Shown here: positions 7,764 through 17,977 of the stretch, piece by piece
How the letters are laid out: each line of letters opens with the position of its first letter
How positions within the stretch are numbered: position 1 is the first letter of the stretch
IMG/VR virus record: IMGVR_UViG_3300017717_001382
Location: 1-41,056 of that record
Reading direction: 5' to 3' (one strand)
DNA: 41,056 bases
Origin: a virus
Program-made: the position numbers and the translations under genes
The notes under the pieces: model-generated
Told to the model about the DNA's origin: nothing
Seen by the model: the letters and a program-made list of their open reading frames with translations, nothing else
Databases searched by the model: none

Positions 7764-10700
7764 ATGAGTGATATAGAGAGCAAGTCAAAACTGGTAACAA
7801 AATTATCACCTTTGATTGAAGGGCAAGTGCCTGACTTCATTCAGTCTGACCATCCATTCTTTGTCACATTTTTAAAACACTATTATCAGTTCTTAGAAGC
7901 AGGAAGAATTAAATACGATTCTGATATTCAGTATATTATAACAGAAACAAATGATACTGAGTATGTTGTGCTTGAGGGTTATACCGATGAACACCCTGAC
8001 CATATTGAAGATAGGATAGTTACAGAAAGAGGCGACAATGGTTCTACTGGTCATTTTGAAAATAATGAAATAGTTACTGGTAGCACATCTGGTGCTACTG
8101 CTACTGTTCTTGTAGAAGACTCTAGAAATGAACAGATGTTTATAACATCTCAACAAAAGTTTATTACTGGTGAAACTATTACAGGTGCAACCTCTGGTTC
8201 TACTGCAACAGTAACAGAGTATCGTGCTAACCCTGTTCAAAACATTCAACAATTATTAGATTACGCAGATGTAGATAATAACATATTTGATTTCTTAACT
8301 CAAATGAAAGAATCATTTATGAACGATATACCAGATTCTTTAGCAAGTGGTGTTTCTAAAAGAGATTTAATTAAAAACATTCGAGACCTTTATACTGCTA
8401 AAGGTACATCAGAAGGACATAAGTTATTTCTTAGATTGTTGTTAGGAGAGAATGCTGAGATAGTCTATCCTAACCAATTTATGCTTAAAGTTTCTAATGG
8501 TAACTGGAGTTCTAATGCTGTATTAAGATGTACAACATCCAGTGGTGTTAGTGGTGAAGAAGCACTGTCACAATTAATAACAGGTAAAGTTTCTGGTGCG
8601 ACTGCTACAGTGGTAAGTGTTGGTACATTTGTTGAAGGATCTTTTACAGTTACTGAGTTTATTATTGATGATATAGTTGGCACATTTAATGATGGGGAAA
8701 TTATAACTTGTACATCAGCAACAAGAAATACTGATGTAACTTATACAGTTTCATCAGTAGTCAATAAAGCAACAGTTGTTAACGATGGTATCTTACACTC
8801 AGTCAGTGAAGATATTGATGTTGAGGGATTAGGAAGTGGATTAGAAAAAGTTCAAGTAGAATCTGTAGCAGGTGGTTCAGTAAGTGAAGTGTTTGTTAAT
8901 ACTGTTGGTACAGGATATGAGGTTGGTGATGATATAGTGTTTACTGCTAATTCAGATGACCAAGATGTATCAACTGCTGATGCATTTGTTAGTGTAGTTG
9001 GTGGTGGTATATTATCAGAAGATAATGCAAATAATATTGTTTTAGAAGATGGGACTTCATCATCGTTACAACCATTTCAGATTGCTCTAGAAGAAGGCAA
9101 TGATTTATCAGATTTCTTTAGAGGTGATGGTGAAACAAAAGTATTTACATTATCAAATCTAAATGCTAACACTGATACAATTACATTACAGATAGATGAT
9201 GTAAATTTAGCAACAACGAACTTACTTAATGAAACAGTTTGGACTGCATCTGGAACAACTCTAACATTTACTAACGCACCAGCAGATGGTGTTAAAATAT
9301 TTGTAAGAGGTAATGAATCAAATTACATACTGCTTGATAGTACAAATGGTACTGCCGATGCAGGACATCAATTATTAACAGATACATTACAAGAAACTCA
9401 AGACACATATACTACGAATGATGATTTAATTGTATTAGAAAGTGGAACATTTGCTAATTTATCTGTTGCTACTGAAGAAGGAAACATTCGTAAAGTATTT
9501 GTAAACAATGGTGGCGAAGGATACACTAAACTTCCAGTTCTTACTATAACAAGCACAAGTGGTACAGGAGCAAAATTATTAACACTAACAACTGACATTG
9601 GTCGTGCCACTGGACTTAAAATTATTAATCCAGGATTTAGTCATACTTCTGATAATCCACCAGAATTAGATTTTAGAGCACACTTTGTACTAAAAAATGT
9701 TAGTGGTACATTTGCTGCAACTTATACTTTAACAACTCACAGTGGTACTGTGAAGTCCTACAATGCTGATACGCAGGTTCTTGAGACAACCTTTAGAGAT
9801 GTAGAGGAAATTATTTCTGAGTCTGATGGTTCTAATAATCAAGGTATAGAACTTGAGAACGAAACACTAACACCTGCTGGTGTTATACTAGAGGACATAC
9901 AACAGTTCGATGGTGGTGGGTTTGTTACACTTAATGGTACAGGAACAACTTCACCATCAAATGTATTCAGAAGATATAAGATTACTGCTGGTAGTTCATC
10001 TGCTGATGAGAATGTTATAAAGTTTTTCATTGATGGCATTGAAGCACCAACTTTAGAATTATTAGAGGGAAGCACATACTTCTTTGATTTATCAGATAGT
10101 TCACTTTATAATTTAAGTGAGTCATTAAACAGAAAGTTTCAATTATCAACAACTCCTGATGGAACTAATGCTAGTGGTACAGAATATACCACTGGTATTA
10201 CTAAAAGTGCAACTTCAATAAGACAAGGCACTGCTGGAGCATTTTTAAAACTTGTTGTTGCTGCGAGTTCACCAACTTTATATTATTACAATGCTAACTT
10301 ATCTGGTTTTGGTAACACAGTATTAACTCCAAAATTACCAGATACTATTAATGATGCAGACGATAGTATTTTATTAGATGGTACAACTAGTTATGAGTCT
10401 GTTATTTTACTTGAAGAAGGAACACCTAGATCTGATAATGCAACTGATACACTAAGACAAGAAAGTGGTCAAGCAATCGGCACTGTATTAGGTGATGTAA
10501 ATGGACCAGAGTTTTTATTAGAAGAAAGTATAGAGGGTGCACCAGTACAAGATGAGGGTGACAAGTTAGTCATAAACGCATATCAAGAATTAAGTAATAG
10601 CAGTTTCTTATTAACAGAACATACAGGTGGTAGAGTTTCACATGAAACATTTGGTAATACTTTAGTTCTTGAAGACAATGAACAGATTTTATTTGAAGAG

Positions 10701-12434
10701 GATGAGGCACAATATTATATTGTTGCTGATGCTACTGCCACTGGAAGTAGAGATGAAAACTATAATATAATTTTAGAACAACCGATAGATTTTTCAGATA
10801 GAGATGTTGTAATCACTGACTCTAGTGGAGCGAGTGGTACTATCATCAATGCTGATATAGGTACTGGTACATCTACCATAGATACTTGGATGCAATCTGC
10901 AGGTTCTTACATTGATGCATTTAGTATTATAGATGAAGACTTAATTCGTATTCAAGATTCTTATTACTATCAAGATTATTCTTATGAAGTTAAGGTTGGT
11001 CAATCATTCTCAACTTATATTAATGAATTAAAGAGAGCAATACATCCTGCTGGATTCCAACCATTTGGTAAAGTTTCTATCGCATCAACTATATCTGTCG
11101 GATTAAGAAACGCAGGTTCCTTTGCTCCAGAATATCGAGAAAAGTTCTCACCAATACTTGCATCATCATTTGAAGCACTGTTTGATGAAACTCTACAGAT
11201 GCGTATTGCTGCCAAGAAACTTGATGGACAAATCAATGATACACTAGTTCTTGAAAGTGGACATAGTATAATTTTCGAAGATAGAAACTCTGGTGGTAGA
11301 TTAATGTCAGAAGAATCTATTGCTCCAGGTGGAGATGCTGAGGGTTATGCATTACAAACTATTAATGTTAAACGAGAAACATCATTACCATCACTTCGAA
11401 GAGATAACTTATTATTAGATCTTGCGTTTTATCCATTTACTGAGAACGCAGGAATACAATTAGAGAATGATACTCCAGGAAGTTTTAATGGAGGTTATGT
11501 TGTATTAGATGGTGTAGAAGTTATACCACAACCAGTATTATTTACAATACTTGAAGACGAATCTGGATTTGTTTTATTAGAAGATAGTGGTAGAATTAGA
11601 CAAGAGGGTGATAGATGGTTTATTCCACCAGGAGATGATATCGCAGATATTGGTGAGAAAATTCATTTAGAAGAAGATTATGAAGATGCTGGTTTGACAT
11701 TTGAACAAGTTGGTGAGATAAGATTAAGTGATGTATTTGAACCAGACCATATAAGATTAGAAACAATTGAGTCTACCTATTTTCCAGATGCGATAGAAAT
11801 AGATGAGATACTATTAGAATCTAATGGTCAAATATTATTAGATGGTATTGATAGTGATGCCACATCTGCTGGTTATAAAGTATTACAAGAAACAACCAAG
11901 AGAGGATATTTTGATTTAGATAGTAATGGTCAAGTAGAAGCAGAAGAGTTTGACAGTACTTCTGTCTTTGATAAAATGCTTCAAGAAGGAGTGGATAATA
12001 TTGTATTAGAGGATTACTTCTCCGCAAATGACTTTGATGATATTATATTGGAAGATAGTAGTGGATTCATATTACTCGATGGTGATATTGTTGCTACTTA
12101 CTCTGACGCACAAAAATTTAGAGTGAACTTAGAAACATTTGAAACTACAACCACAGTATTAACTTTAGAAAGCACAAACTTAATAACTAATTCTGGTCAT
12201 GTTCCATTTGAGAACTACACATTAAGTCCAGAAACTACACCTAATAAGATGGGTCTGGGATCTCTACCAGTGGTACACGAAGCAATTATTGATGTTAGAG
12301 CAACTGGTGATGTAGCACTAGAAGATGGAACTGATACAACAGGTGGTAATTTAGTATTAAATGGAACGAATGGTTCTTCTGCTAATGCAGGTGAAAACTT
12401 GGATTTAGAGGGAGCAACTGGTATAACAATTTAA
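7764..12434 (+). CDS. Very large virion protein, putative gp7-like baseplate wedge initiator
   Basis: 1556 residues between gp6 and gp8, the place of T4 gene 7 (1032 aa). I infer gp7 by order; similarity to T4 gp7 is not obvious to me. The N-terminus (SPLIEGQVPDFIQSDHPFFV, LKHYYQFLEAGR) and the segment DFLTQMKESFMNDIPDS / LYTAKGTSEGHKLFLRLLLGE look like the conserved head of marine T4-like wedge proteins. The rest is repetitive: at least 15 degenerate units of the type (I/V)(V/L)LEDG..(I/F)(L/I)LEDS, most in residues 430-1480, plus GATSGATATV motifs near residues 109-160. The protein is acidic. The start has no obvious ribosome site, only three bases after gp6, so coupling is likely. Confidence 0.85.
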   Translation: MSDIESKSKLVTKLSPLIEGQVPDFIQSDHPFFVTFLKHYYQFLEAGRIKYDSDIQYIITETNDTEYVVLEGYTDEHPDHIEDRIVTERGDNGSTGHFENNEIVTGSTSGATATVLVEDSRNEQMFITSQQKFITGETITGATSGSTATVTEYRANPVQNIQQLLDYADVDNNIFDFLTQMKESFMNDIPDSLASGVSKRDLIKNIRDLYTAKGTSEGHKLFLRLLLGENAEIVYPNQFMLKVSNGNWSSNAVLRCTTSSGVSGEEALSQLITGKVSGATATVVSVGTFVEGSFTVTEFIIDDIVGTFNDGEIITCTSATRNTDVTYTVSSVVNKATVVNDGILHSVSEDIDVEGLGSGLEKVQVESVAGGSVSEVFVNTVGTGYEVGDDIVFTANSDDQDVSTADAFVSVVGGGILSEDNANNIVLEDGTSSSLQPFQIALEEGNDLSDFFRGDGETKVFTLSNLNANTDTITLQIDDVNLATTNLLNETVWTASGTTLTFTNAPADGVKIFVRGNESNYILLDSTNGTADAGHQLLTDTLQETQDTYTTNDDLIVLESGTFANLSVATEEGNIRKVFVNNGGEGYTKLPVLTITSTSGTGAKLLTLTTDIGRATGLKIINPGFSHTSDNPPELDFRAHFVLKNVSGTFAATYTLTTHSGTVKSYNADTQVLETTFRDVEEIISESDGSNNQGIELENETLTPAGVILEDIQQFDGGGFVTLNGTGTTSPSNVFRRYKITAGSSSADENVIKFFIDGIEAPTLELLEGSTYFFDLSDSSLYNLSESLNRKFQLSTTPDGTNASGTEYTTGITKSATSIRQGTAGAFLKLVVAASSPTLYYYNANLSGFGNTVLTPKLPDTINDADDSILLDGTTSYESVILLEEGTPRSDNATDTLRQESGQAIGTVLGDVNGPEFLLEESIEGAPVQDEGDKLVINAYQELSNSSFLLTEHTGGRVSHETFGNTLVLEDNEQILFEEDEAQYYIVADATATGSRDENYNIILEQPIDFSDRDVVITDSSGASGTIINADIGTGTSTIDTWMQSAGSYIDAFSIIDEDLIRIQDSYYYQDYSYEVKVGQSFSTYINELKRAIHPAGFQPFGKVSIASTISVGLRNAGSFAPEYREKFSPILASSFEALFDETLQMRIAAKKLDGQINDTLVLESGHSIIFEDRNSGGRLMSEESIAPGGDAEGYALQTINVKRETSLPSLRRDNLLLDLAFYPFTENAGIQLENDTPGSFNGGYVVLDGVEVIPQPVLFTILEDESGFVLLEDSGRIRQEGDRWFIPPGDDIADIGEKIHLEEDYEDAGLTFEQVGEIRLSDVFEPDHIRLETIESTYFPDAIEIDEILLESNGQILLDGIDSDATSAGYKVLQETTKRGYFDLDSNGQVEAEEFDSTSVFDKMLQEGVDNIVLEDYFSANDFDDIILEDSSGFILLDGDIVATYSDAQKFRVNLETFETTTTVLTLESTNLITNSGHVPFENYTLSPETTPNKMGLGSLPVVHEAIIDVRATGDVALEDGTDTTGGNLVLNGTNGSSANAGENLDLEGATGITI

Positions 12435-12452
12435 AAGTCGTGAAAAAACTTT

Positions 12453-12460
12453 TATAAATA
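12453..12460 (+). promoter_or_regulatory. T4-type late promoter upstream of gp8
   Basis: Exact TATAAATA, 35 bases before the gp8 ATG, in the 60-base gap after the large wedge gene. AGGAAA (12483-12488) is the ribosome site. Confidence 0.78.
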
Positions 12461-12494
12461 TAAACATAAGTAAGTAACAGACAGGAAACGACAC

Positions 12495-13991
12495 ATGTCA
12501 GCAATTATAACCGAAAAATTTAGACAACATAATTCTAAGCAGTTTGAGGAATCTTTCTCAGAAACAGCAGGAAATGCTTATTATTTGTTTGTCGGAAAGT
12601 CAGCACCATTTACCTCTGGTACAACATCAGGAAGTGATGGATCCCCACCAATACCAAGTGATTCCCCAGCAGATACAGAGTATTATGCATGGGATTCTAT
12701 GTTGGGTGCAAAGAAGATAACATCTTCAGATATAGCATTTACTATTCCTAGAAGGAACTGGGTAAATGGAACAACTTATGATATGTATGAGCACAATATA
12801 AGTTCTTCTAATGCAACAACAAGTGGTGCTTCTAATTTATATAACTCATCTTTTTACTTTGTAACATCTGATTATAAAGTATACAAAGTTCTGGATAATA
12901 ATGGAGGAACTGCCTATTCAGGTGCGGAACCAAGTTCTACCTCTAGTGCTCCTTTTGCTTTGGGTGGGTATGTTCTTAAATACATGTATACAATATCAGC
13001 ATCTAATGTAGCAAAGTATGTAACATCAGAGTTTGTTCCTGTCGTAACTGACTCTACTGTTTCTGCTGCTGCTGTCGATGGTGCGATAGAATCATTAACA
13101 ATTACTGGTGGTTCAGGTTATACTAATGGCACATATTATGCTGCAGTTTATGGTGACGGCACTAGTGCTGGAACTGCATCAGGTGCTATCATAAGAATTA
13201 CAGTAAGTAGTAACCAAATACAATCATTTGGTTTAACTGCTGGAACTGATACAACAGTTCATGCTAAAGGTGCTAACTATACTTTTGGTACAGTAAACTT
13301 GGGAACAGGATTTACATTTAGTGATGCAGGTTTAACAAGTGCATCTAATATGAGTGGTTCAGGTGGAGCAGTAAATGTTGTCATCAGTCCAAAAAATGGT
13401 CATGGGTTCTTCCCTTGTGAAGAATTGGGTGGTCACTTTGTAATGACATCAACATCTTTAACTGGTGATGAGGGCGACGATATTACAGCAGCAAATGACT
13501 TTAGACAAGTTGGTTTAGTTGTTGACCCAACAAACTTTGGTACATCAACTATTGCTAGTGCTACTACAATAAGACAAACATATGTTGTTAAGATGTCATC
13601 TAATAGTGGTAACTTCGAAGTGGATGAAAAGATTTCTCAAGCAACTTCAGGTGCTATTGGTAAAGTGGTTGAATGGGATTCTACATTAAAACTTTTATAT
13701 TATCAACAAGAAAGATTTGGTGACTTTGGTACTAATAGTACAACAGGTGACCATAGTCTATTTACTGGAACAACCACAGTTACTGGTGCAACTTCTGGTG
13801 CTACTGGTTCACCCTCAAGCACAACTGAGTCAGTTACATTAGCAAATGGCACTGCGTTGTCATTATCATCTGGTTATGCTAATCCTGAATTAGAACCAGA
13901 TAGTGGTTTGATATTGTATCTAGAAAATCGTAAACCGATACAAAGAGATACAGACCAAACTGAAGATATTAAATTAATAATTGAGTTTTAA
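12495..13991 (+). CDS. 8: gp8 baseplate wedge subunit, with central insertion
   Basis: The N-terminus (ITEKFRQHNSKQFEESF, YYLFVGKSAPF), the IPRRNW motif near residue 85, YVLKYMYTISASNVAKYVTSEFVPV and especially the C-terminus LYLENRKPIQRDTDQTEDIK match T4 gp8 (IPRRDW; MIYMENRPPIIMAMDQTEE). T4 gp8 is 334 residues; this one is 498. The extra length lies in the middle and before the C-terminus and contains GGSGYTNGTYY and TGATSGATGS-type repeats also seen in neighbouring structural proteins. gp8 dimers bind gp7 and gp10 in the wedge. The start ATG at 12495 has AGGAAA seven bases upstream. Confidence 0.92.
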   Translation: MSAIITEKFRQHNSKQFEESFSETAGNAYYLFVGKSAPFTSGTTSGSDGSPPIPSDSPADTEYYAWDSMLGAKKITSSDIAFTIPRRNWVNGTTYDMYEHNISSSNATTSGASNLYNSSFYFVTSDYKVYKVLDNNGGTAYSGAEPSSTSSAPFALGGYVLKYMYTISASNVAKYVTSEFVPVVTDSTVSAAAVDGAIESLTITGGSGYTNGTYYAAVYGDGTSAGTASGAIIRITVSSNQIQSFGLTAGTDTTVHAKGANYTFGTVNLGTGFTFSDAGLTSASNMSGSGGAVNVVISPKNGHGFFPCEELGGHFVMTSTSLTGDEGDDITAANDFRQVGLVVDPTNFGTSTIASATTIRQTYVVKMSSNSGNFEVDEKISQATSGAIGKVVEWDSTLKLLYYQQERFGDFGTNSTTGDHSLFTGTTTVTGATSGATGSPSSTTESVTLANGTALSLSSGYANPELEPDSGLILYLENRKPIQRDTDQTEDIKLIIEF

Positions 13992-13993
13992 AT

Positions 13994-16900
13994 ATGGCAC
14001 AAAATACTGATTTAAATGTCGCACCTTATTTTGACGACTTTAATGAAAATGATAATTTTCATAGAGTTATGTTCAGACCTGGATTTGCGGTACAAGCAAG
14101 AGAGTTAACAACTCTACAATCTATTTTACAAAATCAAGTAGAACGACATGGTAGTCATGTATTTAAAGAAGGAAGTGTAGTAATTCCTGGACAGATATCG
14201 TATACTGATTCTTACGATAGTGTTTCTTTACAAAGCACATTTGGTGGTGAAGATATAGACGCAAGTCAGTTCTTAAATACTACCGATCCTGTATCTATTA
14301 CTGGTGTTACAACTGGTGTTAAAGCATATGTTGTAGGATATCAAGATGCTACATCAACAACTGCACCAATCTTATTTGTAAACTATTACCAAACAGGGTC
14401 AGATAACTCAACTGCTGTTTTTGGTAATGATGAAAACATTACTGCTGATGTTGCTATAACACATACAACTGGTTATGCGATAGGAGCAGTTTCAGCAACA
14501 ACTTCTACTACCTCTGCTTCTAATACTGGTTCGGCAGTAGAAATTAATGAAGGTATATATTTTGTTCGTGGATCTTTTGTAAGAGTCGCAGAACAAACAT
14601 TAGTATTAAGTACAAACTCAATAACAGAATCTGCTCGTATAGGTTTAGTTGTATCTGAAGATTTAATTACACCTGAAGAAGATTCTTCACTTACCGATAA
14701 TGCTAGAGGTACTAGTAACTATGCTGCCAAAGGTGCACATAGATTAAAATTCACATTAACACTTTCCAAGTTAGATGAAGAATCTGCTGATGATGGTTCG
14801 TTTATAGAATTAATGAACCTTAAAAATGGTATCGTTCAATCTGAAGCAAGAAATACAGATTATTCAGTATTAGGTGACACACTCGCAAGAAGAACTTTTG
14901 ATGAGTCAGGTGATTACACTGTAAGACCATTTACATTTGAAGTAAAAGAATCTATTGATAATTCTGTAGGTGGTAGAGAGTTTTCTGGTGTGTATAGTTC
15001 TGGTAATACAACTGATGATGGTAATACTGCTGGGGAAACTTTATTATCTGTTGCTTGTTCTACAGGTAAAGCATACATTCGTGGTTACGAAGTAGAAAAG
15101 ATTGCTACTACATTTAAAGATATAACTAAATCAAGAGATTTTAATACTGTAAGTGGCGGAATAACTAATTTAGATTTTGGTAACTTTGTAAAAATTGATA
15201 ACTTGTATGGTACTCCAGACATTAGCGATGTAAGTGGTGAGGCAACACCATTCAAAGAAGTCAAGATTTTTAACACTGCTACTTCTTCTAGAGGTGCTGC
15301 AGCAGGAAGTCAAATAGGTACAACTAGAATTAGAGCAATACAATATTTAAGTGGCACATCTGGTAATGTGGCAGCAATATACAGAGCATACTTGTTTGAT
15401 ACTCGTATGTTTACAAAACTTACAATGAGTGGAACACCAAGTCCAACCATAGTAGCAAACGAAGCAACTGGTGGACAAAAAGTAACTGGTGTCACATCTG
15501 GTGCTACTGGTTTTGTTTATGGTTCACTAACAACTGGTACAGCAGTTTTCTTAACAAATGTAACTGGTACATTCCAAGCATCTGAAAAGATTACAGTTCA
15601 TGACTCTGGTGAAACAGATTTAATTGTTGAGAATAGCAGTAATGCAGACTTAACTATTTCAAGTATTAATAGTTTTAAATTTAGTGAAGGAAAACAATTG
15701 TTCATGGATGACGCAGATTCTGGACAAGATTTCACTGCTGACTTAATACTTGAGCAAGTTCGTTTAGATTATACAGTAGCAGGAGATTTATCTACTACCC
15801 TCGCAGCAGTTAAACAACCAATTATTTATAGATCGGATGAAAACACAACTCTATTCGATTTACCAAAAGATACAACTAAGACTTTATTGACTGCAGATAA
15901 CAGTGGTGCTAGTGACACACAATACACTATAAGAAGACAGTTCGTAGGAACATCTAACTCTTCTGGGGCAGTATCGTTCTCCGCAGGAACAAACGAAGTA
16001 TTCGCATCCTTTGCAGAGGGTGACTATGTTATGACTATACTTGTAGCAGGAGATGGTTCAGGTGCACAGGGTGCCCAAGTTCCTATTTCTGGAAAAATAA
16101 CAGGTACTGGTTCAGCAACAATTACAATTACTGATGATACAATATTAGGTGAGAATGCTAAAGTTAAACTTATCGGAACTATCGTTAAGAGTAATGTTGC
16201 TGCTGCAATTAAAACTACAAACATATGTAAGCAATTAAAAGTTGCTGCTGACTCAGATCCGTTTGGTACAAGACCAACACATAGTGTAATATCATTAGGT
16301 AGAGCAGATGTGTATCAACTACTTGCTGTGTATGATTCAGAAAGCACAAGTGCAGATGCTACAACACCAGAAATGACATTGTCATCTGTTACTGGAACAT
16401 TTGATAGAGGTGAAAGAATTACAGGTGCAACTTCTGGTGCTATTGCTAGATGTATTACAGCAACAAGTCCAATGTCTTATGTAATTTTAGGTGGAGTTGG
16501 TTCTACTGACTTTACTGCAGGCGAAACTATTACAGGTTCAAACTCTAGTGCTACAGCAACAGTCGGCACTGTAACTGTAGGAAGTAAATTACTTACAGAT
16601 AATTATAAATTAGATACTGGTCAAAGAGATAACTATTATGATATTTCTAGGATACACAAAAATTCTGGAGCAGCAGATCCTACTGGAAGATTATTAGTTG
16701 TATATGATTACTTCTCTCATGGTTCTGGTGACTTCTTTAGTGTTGACTCATATACATCACAAGCAGGACAAATGAATTTTGATGATATACCAGCATACAA
16801 TGAATCTTTAGTTAATCCACAAACAATACAAATAACAGGACATCACTTACTAAGAAACTCATTAGACTTCAGACCAACTGTTGCTAATATTAGTGGTACT

Positions 16901-17977
16901 TCTGAAACTATATCAACTGTAGACCAAGTAAATGCTGAATCCTTTGATTTTGTACATAGAGCATTTACAGGAACTGGTTCTGCTAGTATAGACATACCAA
17001 AACCAGATAGCACTTGTTCAAACGACTTTGAATTTTATCTATCTAAAATTGCTAACTTATTTTTGACTGCTGATGGTGAATTTAAAATTATAGAGGGTAG
17101 TTCTGCAGAAAGTCCTGAAGAACCAAAAGATTTAGATAACGCATTAAAACTTGCTAGATTCTTTATCCCTGCTTTCACATTTACACCAGATTCCGTTGAG
17201 TCTAGAAGATATAAAACACAAAGATTTACAATGAAAGATATTGGTCTTTTACAAGATCGTATCGAAAATATAGAATATTATACAGCATTAAGTTTATTGG
17301 AAAGAGATGCCGAATCTTTTGAAATATTAGATGCGAATGGTTTAAATAGATTTAAGTCTGGATTTATAGTAGATAACTTTGCTGGACATAAAGTTGGTGA
17401 TGTTTTCCATCCTGACTATAATGTTGCTATTGATATGATAGATAATGAATTAAGACCTATCGGTGATGGTAGAAATGTTACACTTGTAGAATCTGTTACA
17501 ACTGACTCAGAAAGAACAGGTGCTGGTTATCAAAAGACTGGCGACTTAATAACACTTCCATATACTGAAGAAGTATTTGTAGAACAACCTTATGCGACAA
17601 GAGTTGAGAATGTACAACCATTCATGACTAGTAACTGGGTTGGTAAAATTGAATTACAACCTGCTAGTGATACATGGTTTGAAACAAAACAAGCACCAGC
17701 AGTAATAGTAAATCAAGAAGGAAACTTTGATGCTGTAGTAGCATCTGCAGATATCGGAACAGTTTGGAATGCATGGGAAACTCAGTGGTCTGGTGTTGTG
17801 AGTACAATTACAACTAGACCATTCTTAGCAAATCAAGGAGTTATTCCACCAGAAGCAGTTATTCGTCGACCAATGATGGGTCCACCACCACCACCTGTTG
17901 CTAACAAGAAACAAAATGGAGATAAATTTAGATTCTTCTTGGTAAATGAAAATGGAGAAATAACTAATGACGCATAG
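13994..17977 (+). CDS. Large virion structural protein, DUF4815-type
   Basis: 1327 residues. The N-terminus DFNENDNFHRVMFRPGFAVQ and ARELTTLQSILQNQVERHG followed by FKEGSVVIPGQISY is the hallmark of the DUF4815 proteins of marine T4-like phages. They sit after gp8 and are regarded as baseplate or fibre-attachment structural proteins; the exact role is not settled. Further inside are GVTSGATGFV and TGATSGAIARC repeats, shared with the two preceding genes. The C-terminal region ends in a polyproline stretch (GPPPPP, about residue 1302). It starts two bases after gp8 and overlaps the next gene by 11 nt, so these three are probably made together. Confidence 0.88.
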   Translation: MAQNTDLNVAPYFDDFNENDNFHRVMFRPGFAVQARELTTLQSILQNQVERHGSHVFKEGSVVIPGQISYTDSYDSVSLQSTFGGEDIDASQFLNTTDPVSITGVTTGVKAYVVGYQDATSTTAPILFVNYYQTGSDNSTAVFGNDENITADVAITHTTGYAIGAVSATTSTTSASNTGSAVEINEGIYFVRGSFVRVAEQTLVLSTNSITESARIGLVVSEDLITPEEDSSLTDNARGTSNYAAKGAHRLKFTLTLSKLDEESADDGSFIELMNLKNGIVQSEARNTDYSVLGDTLARRTFDESGDYTVRPFTFEVKESIDNSVGGREFSGVYSSGNTTDDGNTAGETLLSVACSTGKAYIRGYEVEKIATTFKDITKSRDFNTVSGGITNLDFGNFVKIDNLYGTPDISDVSGEATPFKEVKIFNTATSSRGAAAGSQIGTTRIRAIQYLSGTSGNVAAIYRAYLFDTRMFTKLTMSGTPSPTIVANEATGGQKVTGVTSGATGFVYGSLTTGTAVFLTNVTGTFQASEKITVHDSGETDLIVENSSNADLTISSINSFKFSEGKQLFMDDADSGQDFTADLILEQVRLDYTVAGDLSTTLAAVKQPIIYRSDENTTLFDLPKDTTKTLLTADNSGASDTQYTIRRQFVGTSNSSGAVSFSAGTNEVFASFAEGDYVMTILVAGDGSGAQGAQVPISGKITGTGSATITITDDTILGENAKVKLIGTIVKSNVAAAIKTTNICKQLKVAADSDPFGTRPTHSVISLGRADVYQLLAVYDSESTSADATTPEMTLSSVTGTFDRGERITGATSGAIARCITATSPMSYVILGGVGSTDFTAGETITGSNSSATATVGTVTVGSKLLTDNYKLDTGQRDNYYDISRIHKNSGAADPTGRLLVVYDYFSHGSGDFFSVDSYTSQAGQMNFDDIPAYNESLVNPQTIQITGHHLLRNSLDFRPTVANISGTSETISTVDQVNAESFDFVHRAFTGTGSASIDIPKPDSTCSNDFEFYLSKIANLFLTADGEFKIIEGSSAESPEEPKDLDNALKLARFFIPAFTFTPDSVESRRYKTQRFTMKDIGLLQDRIENIEYYTALSLLERDAESFEILDANGLNRFKSGFIVDNFAGHKVGDVFHPDYNVAIDMIDNELRPIGDGRNVTLVESVTTDSERTGAGYQKTGDLITLPYTEEVFVEQPYATRVENVQPFMTSNWVGKIELQPASDTWFETKQAPAVIVNQEGNFDAVVASADIGTVWNAWETQWSGVVSTITTRPFLANQGVIPPEAVIRRPMMGPPPPPVANKKQNGDKFRFFLVNENGEITNDA

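Noticed and set aside
12433-12453. Inverted repeat AAAAGT / ACTTTT between the wedge gene and gp8, considered as a terminator
   Set aside because: Only a weak 6-base A/T-rich stem, no proper T run, and it merges into the late promoter.
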